Origin: Clostridiaceae bacterium
Lineage (GTDB): Bacteria; Bacillota; Clostridia; Saccharofermentanales; DTU023
Direction: 5' to 3'
NCBI GenBank assembly: GCA_012800135.1
Contig: JAAZJV010000179.1
Span: 1-9,254, forward strand
DNA length: 9,254 bases
The notes under the pieces were generated by a model that saw nothing but the letters and a program-made list of their open reading frames with translations, was not told the origin of the DNA and did not search any database. The position numbers and the translations under genes were made by a program. Positions 1 to 5,964 of this stretch are shown here, piece by piece (position 1 is the stretch's first letter; the number at the start of each line of letters is the position of its first letter).

Positions 1-2
1 AG

Positions 3-851
3 CAGTATCCCGACCGTTTCTATCAGTTCGGCATCGCAGAACAAAACATGTACGGTACAGCTGCCGGCATGGCAAAATCAGGGCTCATACCCTTCACGTC
101 CTCGTTTGCCATCTTTGCATCGTGCCGAGCACTTGACCAGGTGCACACCGACATCTGCTACCAGAGGGCGAATGTTAAGCTGATCGCTTCACATGCGGGA
201 ACATCATTCGGACAAGCGGGAACGACGCACCATTCGACCGAAGACATTGCCATAATGCGGTCGCTGGCCAATCTCGTTGTTATTGTGCCGGCCGACGGCA
301 TGGAAACGGCCAACGTCGTTCGCGCCGCTGTCGAATACGACGGCCCCGTCTATATCCGCATTAACCGCGGCTTCGACCAAGTTGTCTACGGAACGTACGA
401 CTACGGATATCAAATCGGCAAAGCCGTCGAAATCTATGAAGGAACGGATGCGACGGTCATCGCTTGCGGATCCTGCGTATTCCAAGCACTCCAAGCCGCC
501 AGAGAACTTGAGGCCGACGGCGTGAGAGTCCGCGTCCTCAATATGCACACGATCAAACCGATTGATCGAGAAGCCATTCTGAAAGCCGTCCATGACACGC
601 GACGTATTATCACGGTGGAGGATCACACCGTCATCGGCGGCCTTGGCGGCGCAGTGGCGGAAGTCATCGCTGAAAGCGGCATGTCATGTGCCTTCAAGCG
701 TCTCGGCCTGCAAGATACCTTTTCTCCTATCGGTTTTCACGAAGACCTGATGTCGATTCACGGCATTGATACCAATGGCATCGTCACCGCTGTTCGCGAA
801 CTTCTGAACATGGATTTTGAGGACGACGAAGACTGGGAGGACGAGGTGTAA
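3..851 (+). CDS. Transketolase, C-terminal subunit (5' partial)
   Basis: This is the C-terminal half of a split transketolase. With a separate thiamine-diphosphate-binding N-terminal subunit it moves two-carbon ketol units in the cytosolic non-oxidative pentose phosphate pathway. The frame is open from the first bases, so the gene starts upstream; 282 residues are visible and about 30-45 are probably missing from a family length near 310. The FGIAEQNM motif, whose Glu is the family's cofactor-activating acid, lies at bases 33-50. It is followed by HAGTSFGQAGTTHHSTED, the typical pyrimidine-domain segment, and PVYIRINR. The transketolase C-terminal domain follows with NMHTIKPID and a VEDHTVIGGLGGAVAE segment. 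The last residues form an acidic tail (EDDEDWEDE). The stop is 1 bp before the next start, which implies an operon. A 1-deoxyxylulose-5-phosphate synthase is unlikely because that enzyme is a single long chain. Family assignment is sure; the exact substrate is inferred. Confidence 0.93.
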   Translation, partial: QYPDRFYQFGIAEQNMYGTAAGMAKSGLIPFTSSFAIFASCRALDQVHTDICYQRANVKLIASHAGTSFGQAGTTHHSTEDIAIMRSLANLVVIVPADGMETANVVRAAVEYDGPVYIRINRGFDQVVYGTYDYGYQIGKAVEIYEGTDATVIACGSCVFQALQAARELEADGVRVRVLNMHTIKPIDREAILKAVHDTRRIITVEDHTVIGGLGGAVAEVIAESGMSCAFKRLGLQDTFSPIGFHEDLMSIHGIDTNGIVTAVRELLNMDFEDDEDWEDEV

Positions 852-852
852 C

Positions 853-1644
853 ATGGACACGCAAGACGATCGTTATTCAGGAGGCATCTTTTTTAACGCC
901 GTGTTGCCGCTGGTTCGCATTATCATTGAGGACACGCCGAAATTGGCGGCCTCTTTGGAAGGCAAATCCGGCGTGTTCCAGATGTCGAGCGATTCCGATG
1001 AGGGGCTCAAGGCGACTCATTTTATCGTCGACAATGGCAAAATCACAACGAAACTCGGTCCTTATGATGGGAAGCCTGACGTAGAGTTTCATTTCAAAAC
1101 ACTCCAACATTTCAACGCGTTTATGAAGGGAACGACGAAAAAGCTTCCTCAGATTCGCGGGATTTTCAAATTCGGCATTTTAATCCCGTTTTTGAAAGCG
1201 CTGCTGTCCATGGCATCGCTGCTCACGATGAAGACGATTCCGGAAGACGAGAATACTCAGAAAATGCTCGTAAAACTGTATTTTTACCTGCTTTCTTCCG
1301 GCATCAGCCAGCTCAATCGCATGGGGCATCCTGTCATCACCAACTGGACAAAGATGAGCCCCAACCGCATCTATCAATGGACGGTGGATGGCTATCCTGA
1401 GGTTGCCGCGTGGCTCCGAATTAAAGCGGGCAAATCGAAATCGTCTTACGGCCGATATACGAGATCGCAACCGTTTTTCACAATGCGGTTCATCGACCTC
1501 TCAAGCGCACTACACACACTGCTGGGCATTGGAGAACTAACTGATCATGTTGCGAGGGGGAAACTGATCATGGAGGGGGGACCCGAATTCGGGGCCATGC
1601 TCGGCGATTACATGTTGCTTGTCGGCTCCTATGCTCAAGCATAG
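853..1644 (+). CDS. SCP2-like (sterol carrier/lipid-binding fold) protein, possible tandem duplication
   Basis: A 263-residue protein of unknown substrate. Residues about 38-122 follow the SCP2 sterol-binding pattern: a beta-rich start, VDNGKITTKLG, a KPDVEFHF strand, the helix FNAFMKGTTKKLP and a hydrophobic helix pair. Residues about 171-260 seem to repeat this order, with WTVDGYPEVAAWLRI, FFTMRF and a final GKLIMEGGPEFGAML segment much like the usual end of SCP2 domains. I chose the ATG at 853 because GAGG sits 6 bp upstream and the start lies 1 bp after the transketolase stop; an in-frame ATG at 817 would overlap that gene and has no better ribosome binding site. There is no signal peptide; the protein is probably cytosolic or peripheral to the membrane. 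SCP2 domains bind lipids or acyl chains, or act as accessory modules. The link to transketolase is by position only. The SCP2 call is by pattern, not by search. Confidence 0.65.
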   Translation: MDTQDDRYSGGIFFNAVLPLVRIIIEDTPKLAASLEGKSGVFQMSSDSDEGLKATHFIVDNGKITTKLGPYDGKPDVEFHFKTLQHFNAFMKGTTKKLPQIRGIFKFGILIPFLKALLSMASLLTMKTIPEDENTQKMLVKLYFYLLSSGISQLNRMGHPVITNWTKMSPNRIYQWTVDGYPEVAAWLRIKAGKSKSSYGRYTRSQPFFTMRFIDLSSALHTLLGIGELTDHVARGKLIMEGGPEFGAMLGDYMLLVGSYAQA

Positions 1645-1670
1645 GGGCCGCAAGGAGCGCACTTTTCTCC

Positions 1671-1712
1671 TTCACGCGATGCCTGCTCCTCAACACGCGG
1701 GCATCGCGTGAA
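1671..1712 (+). repeat. Long perfect inverted repeat after the SCP2-like gene
   Basis: TTCACGCGATGCC at 1671-1683 is the exact reverse complement of 1700-1712, a 13-bp stem. It can grow inward by three more pairs (one G-T), leaving a loop of about 10 bases. It lies 26 bp after the SCP2-like stop, the position expected of a terminator. No T-tract follows on either strand (AGCTTTCAG on the + side), so it is not a classical rho-independent terminator. It may protect or end the transketolase operon transcript, or act as a dyad protein site. A weaker AT-rich hairpin, TTGAAAAG with CTTTTCAA, follows at 1761-1788. Confidence 0.6.
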
Positions 1713-1840
1713 AGCTTTCAGTATGTGGTGTAGGGACATTGACATCGTATATAGCACCGTTTGAAAAGTGTTTCATTTTTCTTTTCAACAACACATCGCC
1801 CCTTCCGTCACGCCATATTAATGTAACGTTAACGAGAATT

Positions 1841-1869
1841 CTGAGAAGTTCGTCGTGCTGTGTTAAAAT
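1841..1869 (+). promoter_or_regulatory. Candidate extended -10 promoter of the TetR-family gene
   Basis: TAAAAT at 1864-1869 is preceded by TGT, giving an extended -10 (TGnTAAAAT). A weak -35, CTGAGA (4 of 6 to TTGACA), lies 17 bp upstream. The implied leader of about 110 bases before the TetR start includes a small hairpin, TGGGT-atgtg-ACCCA at 1898-1912. An 8-bp palindrome, CGTTAACG at 1827-1834, is just upstream and might be part of an operator, but it is too short to insist on. Nothing else readable is seen in the 1645-1986 gap apart from the two hairpins downstream of the SCP2-like gene and a tandem repeat at 1943-1962. Confidence 0.4.
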
Positions 1870-1986
1870 GGCTGAGTCAGAGCGCCGCTGAACAATATGG
1901 GTATGTGACCCACCAAGAGCCTGCGAACGGGGAAAGCGTCAACGACAAGCCCCGACAAGCCCATGGATAACAAGGACAGGAAAATC

Positions 1987-2649
1987 ATGTCTTCGCGTTT
2001 TTATAGTCAAACATTTGCCAACATTTCTCCCGAAAAACGGGATAACGTTTTCACTGCCGCGATTTCTGCTTTTGCAGAGAAGGGGTATGACGCCGCAAAT
2101 ATTAATGAGATTGCCCGCCTTGCCGGCATCAGCATCGGCTCCATGTACAGTTATTTTGATTCGAAAGAAGACCTTTTTCTCGCGATGGTCGAAAAGGGAC
2201 TGAAGCTTCTCAATCGTGCGATGTTGGACTGTCATCCGGACGAAGGAACGATTATCGAAGTGCTGGAAAGAGTCATTCGAGTTACTGTGCGCTACACAGA
2301 GGAACACCCGGACATGTGCCGCCTGTACCTTCTTATCTCTACTGACAATATGAAAAGTCAGACGGAGCGGCTTTCAGAAGAGGCGGAGATTGACTTTCTT
2401 GACATGTACAAGCGTATCCTGAAATCCGCTTTGCAACGTGGAGAAATCCGAAGCGATATCGATATCGATACGGCAGCGTTCTTCATCGACAACATCGTCA
2501 TCATGCTCCAATTTTCTTTGACGTCTCGTTATTATCAGCACCGGATGGAAAACTATCTAGGCGAGGAAGCGTCTGCCGACCGCGAACATCTCGTCCGAAA
2601 GACCCTTGATTTTATCTGTCGCGGACTGGGTATACACCCTGAAAGTTAA
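1987..2649 (+). CDS. TetR/AcrR-family transcriptional regulator
   Basis: A 220-residue repressor-type regulator. The N-terminal TetR domain spans about residues 15-65, starting PEKRDNVFTAAISAFAEKGY and ending in the helix-turn-helix INEIARLAGISIGSMYSYF (about 39-57), then DSKEDLF, which is close to the family consensus. The rest is a helical ligand-binding and dimer domain with no clue to the ligand; residues about 160-180 are hydrophobic (FFIDNIVIMLQFSL). I chose the ATG at 1987 because AAGGACAGG sits 6 bp upstream; the in-frame ATG at 1963 would add 8 residues but lacks a ribosome binding site. The gene stands alone between two long gaps, so self-regulation or control of the downstream oxidoreductase are both possible. 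Family is sure; target and ligand are unknown. Confidence 0.93.
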   Translation: MSSRFYSQTFANISPEKRDNVFTAAISAFAEKGYDAANINEIARLAGISIGSMYSYFDSKEDLFLAMVEKGLKLLNRAMLDCHPDEGTIIEVLERVIRVTVRYTEEHPDMCRLYLLISTDNMKSQTERLSEEAEIDFLDMYKRILKSALQRGEIRSDIDIDTAAFFIDNIVIMLQFSLTSRYYQHRMENYLGEEASADREHLVRKTLDFICRGLGIHPES

Positions 2650-2676
2650 CATTCTTTTTCCAATATAAAATATAAT
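2646..2676 (+). promoter_or_regulatory. Candidate promoter for the oxidoreductase leader
   Basis: A perfect TATAAT at 2671-2676 lies in an AT-rich patch just after the TetR stop. The best -35 is TTAACA at 2646-2651 (5 of 6), overlapping the stop codon, with a long 19-bp spacer. Transcription would start near 2683 and leave a leader of about 290 bases before the oxidoreductase gene. The long spacer lowers confidence. Confidence 0.4.
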
Positions 2677-2682
2677 ATGTAA

Positions 2683-2972
2683 ATAGTATTGAAGCTGACG
2701 CCGAGGAGGCGCTTTTGTGGTATCTAAAACAAAGCAGCGCACCTATTCTTGATTGGCCAGTGTGACAAGGTGGCCTCTGTGAGGCGGAAAAGGAGCGAAG
2801 TCTCTCCTTTTCTCTGCAGATGGATGTTGGAGAGCAATCTCTGAGAAGTATATAAACGAAGAAGCGCGCTCCCGCTTCTTGGCGGATATACGCGGGAAAG
2901 ATGTCTTTGTGATCCGCAAAGCGGGACAACGTGCATCCTCTTACGTGCGAACAACGAAGGCAGGAGACCTTT
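2683..2972 (+). promoter_or_regulatory. Hairpin-rich 5' leader of the oxidoreductase gene (unclassified)
   Basis: This stretch has no confident gene. It holds several strong hairpins: GCCTC/GAGGC at 2773-2785, which competes with GGCCA/TGGCC at 2755-2775; GAAAAGGAG/CTCCTTTTC at 2787-2812; AAGAAGCG/CGCTTCTT at 2859-2880, with a 6-base loop; and GCGGAT/ATCCGC at 2882-2917, enclosing AAAG/CTTT. The CCGC at 2914-2917 can pair with GCGG at 2882, 2892 or 2921, so the folds are mutually exclusive. TCTCCT in the second hairpin arm (2803-2808) is complementary to AGGAGA of the ribosome binding site. No known riboswitch consensus was recognised. Parts of the stretch also read like protein (see findings), so the alternative is a decayed gene. 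Confidence 0.35.
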
Positions 2973-4241
2973 ATGAAGCACAATACGAAGCGAACAAAAA
3001 GACCGCACCCTCTTCGGGTCATGGTGGTGGGCTGTGGGCGCGCAGCGGCAGCGCATCTCAAGGCCATTGACTATTTTGAGAGAAAAAATCAGTTAGCTTT
3101 GACGGCGATCGTTGACCGAGACCTGATGGCCATTGAGCGCACGCTTCGCGAACGGCGCCCAGGAGCGCCGACACCGATTATAGCCACTGACTCAAAAGAG
3201 ATTCTCGCTCGGCAAGACATCGATATTTGCGTTATTGCGACGCCGCCCCGGACACATGCTCCCATCGGTTTAGCGGCATTGGAAGCGGGCGCTCATCTTA
3301 TCGTTGAAAAACCGCTTGCGCTTGACCGGGAAGACGCGTACGCGCTTTGCGACACGGCGCGCGAGAAGCATCTGAAAATCGCAGTCGGTCTTAAGTATCG
3401 CTACATCCCAGGCGTTCAAGAGCTGAAAAAGTGGCTCGACAGCGGCATCATCGGTGACTTGCTCTACGGAAGCGTCATTGTTCGCTGGGGCCACGGCCAG
3501 GATTATTACGATCAAGCTCCATGGTTTGGCACATGGGAGGCCGAAGGCGGAGCGTTGATGAACCAGAGCATTCACGCTATTGACCTGATGACATGGATGA
3601 TGGGGGGCGAGCCTATGCGCGCGACGGCTGTGCTCGCGCGTCAAGCACACCGCATAGAAGCGGCGGATCTTGCATTCGGTACATTGGAGTTGACGTCGCC
3701 ACAGTCGGCATGTTTAAAAAAGGAATCCGCGGAGACTTCGGAGACTTTGAATCAACCGGCGCAGCAAGTGCAACGTTGCGTTCAAACGCGACTTTTGAAT
3801 GTCGAAGGCACCACAAACACGCGTCCCGATGTCAATGAAGCCTCTTTTTTCATCCGCGGCGCAAAGGGCACGCTTCGAGCGAGCCTTGCAGGAGGCAAAC
3901 CTTCCGTCGTTGCCGAAGACGACACAGGAAAACGATACGAGAAAAAGCTGCTGCTTTCCGCTGTCAAGCGACATATCAAGCGAGAAGGCATCGGAATATT
4001 GAAAGAACTCGGCCATCCGATGACTTTTCTTTACGCTGATTTTCTTGACGCCATTGACGAAGATCGCCCGCCGCTCGTCACGGGAGAAGATGGTTTTGCC
4101 GCTTTAGAAAATGTACTCTCCTTATTCTATGCGGCAAAAGAAGGAGCGACTGTCGACCTTCCGATTCCGCCTTCCTTCTCTCTTAGCCACATGAAGGGGT
4201 TCTTTGAAGGTGAGGCGGCATCTTATGACTGTTTGAAATAA
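2973..4241 (+). CDS. Gfo/Idh/MocA-family NAD(P)-dependent oxidoreductase
   Basis: A 422-residue cytosolic dehydrogenase of the family that oxidises or reduces sugars, inositols and related polyols. The Rossmann fold starts at residue 15 with VMVVGCGRAAAAHL (dinucleotide GxG) and D48 at the end of the second strand. VIATPPRTHAP and the catalytic-lysine motif EKP (112-114) follow. The C-terminal domain carries NQSIHAIDLMTWMMG, with H201 and D204 at the family's usual active-site places. Residues about 233-283 are an odd polar insertion (rich in E, Q, T, S) where relatives normally have a short strand with a Gly-Ala turn; the frame returns to consensus at FFIRGAKGTL. The ATG at 2973 has AGGAG 6 bp upstream; an in-frame ATG at 2931 has no ribosome binding site. 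The gene stands alone after a long leader. Family is sure; substrate is unknown. Confidence 0.9.
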   Translation: MKHNTKRTKRPHPLRVMVVGCGRAAAAHLKAIDYFERKNQLALTAIVDRDLMAIERTLRERRPGAPTPIIATDSKEILARQDIDICVIATPPRTHAPIGLAALEAGAHLIVEKPLALDREDAYALCDTAREKHLKIAVGLKYRYIPGVQELKKWLDSGIIGDLLYGSVIVRWGHGQDYYDQAPWFGTWEAEGGALMNQSIHAIDLMTWMMGGEPMRATAVLARQAHRIEAADLAFGTLELTSPQSACLKKESAETSETLNQPAQQVQRCVQTRLLNVEGTTNTRPDVNEASFFIRGAKGTLRASLAGGKPSVVAEDDTGKRYEKKLLLSAVKRHIKREGIGILKELGHPMTFLYADFLDAIDEDRPPLVTGEDGFAALENVLSLFYAAKEGATVDLPIPPSFSLSHMKGFFEGEAASYDCLK

Positions 4242-4243
4242 CT

Positions 4244-4272
4244 TTGACAAATGGCGATCAAGTTTGTATGAT
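4244..4272 (+). promoter_or_regulatory. Strong sigma-70/sigma-A promoter for the tRNA gene
   Basis: A perfect TTGACA at 4244-4249, a 17-bp spacer and TATGAT at 4267-4272 (5 of 6). The -35 starts 2 bp after the oxidoreductase stop. The expected start is near 4279, about 53 bases before the mature tRNA 5' end. Confidence 0.8.
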
Positions 4273-4331
4273 TGATGGGCGGTAAAGACAGTGTGAGCTT
4301 TTTAAGAGGATTCTTCTCTGTTTTTAACATT

Positions 4332-4407
<76 letters not shown>

Positions 4408-4412
4408 AGCCG

Positions 4413-4460
4413 GAAAGCAGCCGTTGATACAACATCGTGTCTTGACGGCTGTTTTCTTTT
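4413..4460 (+). terminator. Rho-independent terminator of tRNA-Thr
   Basis: CAGCCGT at 4418-4424 pairs with ACGGCTG at 4445-4451. Outer pairs of GAAA with TTTC extend the stem, and the run TTTTCTTTT follows. It lies 6 bases after the CCA end. The loop is about 20 bases. Confidence 0.85.
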
Positions 4461-4543
4461 GTCAAGCATCGGGATGTACAGACGGATTAAAACGCTTTTG
4501 TTATTCATTTTCTTGTAGCGTTGGAGAGTTTAAAGAGATTAAT

Positions 4544-5494
4544 ATGAAGTATTACACCAAAGAATGGTATGCCCTCATGCAAAAAATCAATGTGACAGAC
4601 TGCTATGAGCCCATTCCTGACAAGGTTTACACCGATCGGGACATCCGAATCCTCTATGATCAACAATTGAAAGCGGAGATCGAAAACGACCGTCTTGCCT
4701 ATGACACTCCGCCCTGTCTATCTCCGGAGGATCTTTTCGGAGACGAAAAAGCATTTGATCCGGAAGACTTCCTTTTTGAAGATCCGGAAACAGGCAGGTT
4801 TTATCATCCTCGAACACTTGCAGAAGCAAAATCGACGGTCGAAAAATATCATAAAGAGCAGATGGAAGCGTTTGAGCGTAGAATGCCCTTTGATTCCGCG
4901 CAAACGCAAGCATTCTTTGAAGATAATTACAAATACATGCTGGAGGATGATTTTCACGACCTCCCGTTCCGGGTTATGGAAAAAGTTGATAAGCGTCTTC
5001 TTGCGCTAAACCTTCTCCCCCGATCCATTTACGACGAAGTGGCTCAGGAGGAAGCGGTCATCATAGAAAAGTTTGAGGCCGTCAATGAAGAGGCGGAGGA
5101 GGTTTTGGGCAGCCAAGATATCCCTGATGCCATTAAAGATCTCTTCTATTTCCACGACGCCATGTTTATTTCCATCACCCAAGAAGGAGCGGACATTGAC
5201 TTTATTCTTCGCGTGGATGGTATATGGGACGCAGCCCCCTTCGTCAAAATTCGCTTTAAAAAAATTACAAGACTCGACAGAGAAGACGGCTTCGTGATCA
5301 ATCTCCTCACAGACGAAGATGACAAACTCTACTCCTCCACCTATTATCTTTACGAAGAACTCTACAAGACTTCGGCAGGTTACGAAGCACATTTCTTGGT
5401 GTCATCGGAAGACAACCTCAAGTATTTGACCATTACCTGTGAAAATATTGAGATTGAAGAGGGTATAGATTTAGGTGATAAGTCCTCATTTTGA
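4544..5494 (+). CDS. Acidic uncharacterised protein, DUF4085-like
   Basis: A 316-residue acidic, soluble protein with no signal peptide or membrane segment. Its N-terminus, MKYYTKEWYALMQ, recalls the uncharacterised DUF4085 family of Firmicutes; I recognise the pattern but cannot confirm it. Residues 30-140 are helical and charged (KYHKEQMEAFERRMPF, ending in an EDDFHDLPF segment). Residues about 200-305 turn beta-rich, opening with FYFHDAMFIS (H204-D205) and VDGIWDAAPFVKIRFK. I chose the ATG at 4544 because the reading frame upstream runs back through the tRNA terminator, and a modest AAAGAG lies 6 bp before it, with GGAGAG farther up. No clear promoter was found; read-through from the tRNA promoter or a weak promoter is possible. 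No function is proposed; it may be a housekeeping stand-alone gene. Confidence 0.8.
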   Translation: MKYYTKEWYALMQKINVTDCYEPIPDKVYTDRDIRILYDQQLKAEIENDRLAYDTPPCLSPEDLFGDEKAFDPEDFLFEDPETGRFYHPRTLAEAKSTVEKYHKEQMEAFERRMPFDSAQTQAFFEDNYKYMLEDDFHDLPFRVMEKVDKRLLALNLLPRSIYDEVAQEEAVIIEKFEAVNEEAEEVLGSQDIPDAIKDLFYFHDAMFISITQEGADIDFILRVDGIWDAAPFVKIRFKKITRLDREDGFVINLLTDEDDKLYSSTYYLYEELYKTSAGYEAHFLVSSEDNLKYLTITCENIEIEEGIDLGDKSSF

Positions 5495-5566
5495 TTATTC
5501 TGTTCACAAACTGACATCTAACCTGATCGACCGAAATTCAAGCATATTCTTATAAGGATGAGAGTT

Positions 5567-5865
5567 TTAAAAGAATGACTTTGCTTCAACAATTTCGCCC
5601 TTAGTCATGTCGCAGGTGAAGATTATCATTCTGCATACATTATCCAAAGAGAGAAATTCGTCCAAATAATTGTAAGACGCTTGCTTTGTGATACGTTACA
5701 TTGGTCGATAATAGTGTTAACAGTTCATTTGGTGTAACCCATCTAGTAATGAAAAAACAATTATAATACATCGTTTAATGTATTCGCTAATTGTCTTCGT
5801 GCGGGATGGATTTTTTCTTCACGAATTTGACCTTCAAAGGCAAAAATTTTCACCTTAAAATACAT
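5567..5865 (-). pseudogene. Decayed minus-strand coding remnant in three frames
   Basis: Reading leftward on the minus strand, three overlapping frames look like protein. The first (5865-5761) starts MYFKVKIFAFEGQIREEKIH, passes ARRQLANTLNDVL and stops. The second (5771-5640) is 43 codons, MYYNCFFITRWVTPNELL and on, ending LQLFGRISLFG. The third (5695-5567) includes YNYLDEFLSLDNVCRM and ends EIVEAKSFF. Each passes to the next by a one-base shift in the same direction, as if one gene of about 99 codons had two frame errors. None has a ribosome binding site. I do not recognise the family. Alternatives are three small unrelated ORFs or chance in an AT-rich gap. Confidence 0.35.
5766..5789 (+). 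repeat. 24-bp dyad repeat, copy 1
   Basis: ATACAT-CGTTTA-ATGTAT followed by TCGCTA. It is a 6-bp (7 with the outer A-T) inverted repeat with a 6-base centre, followed after a short spacer by TGTCTTCG at 5792-5799. Copy 2 at 5905-5928 matches except at two positions that pair with one another in the dyad. Confidence 0.7.
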
Positions 5866-5884
5866 AAAAATAATACATATAAAG

Positions 5885-5893
5885 TGATAAAAT
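5885..5893 (+). promoter_or_regulatory. Possible extended -10 element upstream of the large lipoprotein gene
   Basis: TGATAAAAT at 5885-5893 has the TGn extension and a 5-of-6 -10 hexamer, but no recognisable -35 at the right distance. It lies 12 bp before dyad repeat copy 2, so the repeat would fall at about +6 of the transcript. The surrounding DNA is very AT-rich, which makes chance matches likely. Confidence 0.25.
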
Positions 5894-5904
5894 AAACGGT
5901 AACG

Positions 5905-5928
5905 ATGCATCGTTTAATGCATTCGCTA
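5905..5928 (+). repeat. 24-bp dyad repeat, copy 2, just before the lipoprotein gene
   Basis: ATGCAT-CGTTTA-ATGCAT followed by TCGCTA, the same layout as copy 1, with TGTCTTCG again downstream (5939-5946) after an 8-base longer spacer. It ends 24 bp before the AAGGAG ribosome binding site at 5952-5957, so it would be in the leader or at the promoter of the lipoprotein gene. It may be a dimeric-regulator site or an RNA hairpin. Confidence 0.7.
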
Positions 5929-5964
5929 GAGGGCTAAATGTCTTCGCTATGAAGGAGAAAACTT

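Noticed and set aside
817..852. Upstream start for the SCP2-like protein at 817
   Set aside because: It would overlap the transketolase end by 35 bases with no suitable ribosome binding site; ATG 853 fits better.
1739..1744. Perfect TTGACA as a promoter upstream of the TetR gene
   Set aside because: No -10-like hexamer lies 16-18 bp downstream (TTGAAA region only).
2859..2972. T-box or cobalamin riboswitch in the oxidoreductase leader
   Set aside because: GGCGGATATACGCGGG is only loosely like the T-box antiterminator and lacks the UGG needed to pair with tRNA. CAGGAGACC near the start resembles the end of the cobalamin element, but the other conserved blocks are absent and it is the ribosome binding site.
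2612..3067. 151-codon minus-strand reading frame over the oxidoreductase leader
   Set aside because: Its product is rich in Arg, Cys and Ser with no recognisable motif and no ribosome binding site; it looks like antisense noise over the leader and start of the oxidoreductase gene.
4424..4543. N-terminal extension of the DUF4085-like protein to 4424
   Set aside because: The extra 40 codons run through the tRNA terminator stem and have no ribosome binding site; the family-like start is MKYYTKEWY at 4544.
5495..5964. CRISPR array from the repeated 24-bp units
   Set aside because: Only two units exist, about 139 bp apart, with a repeated downstream 8-mer but no regular spacers and no cas gene.
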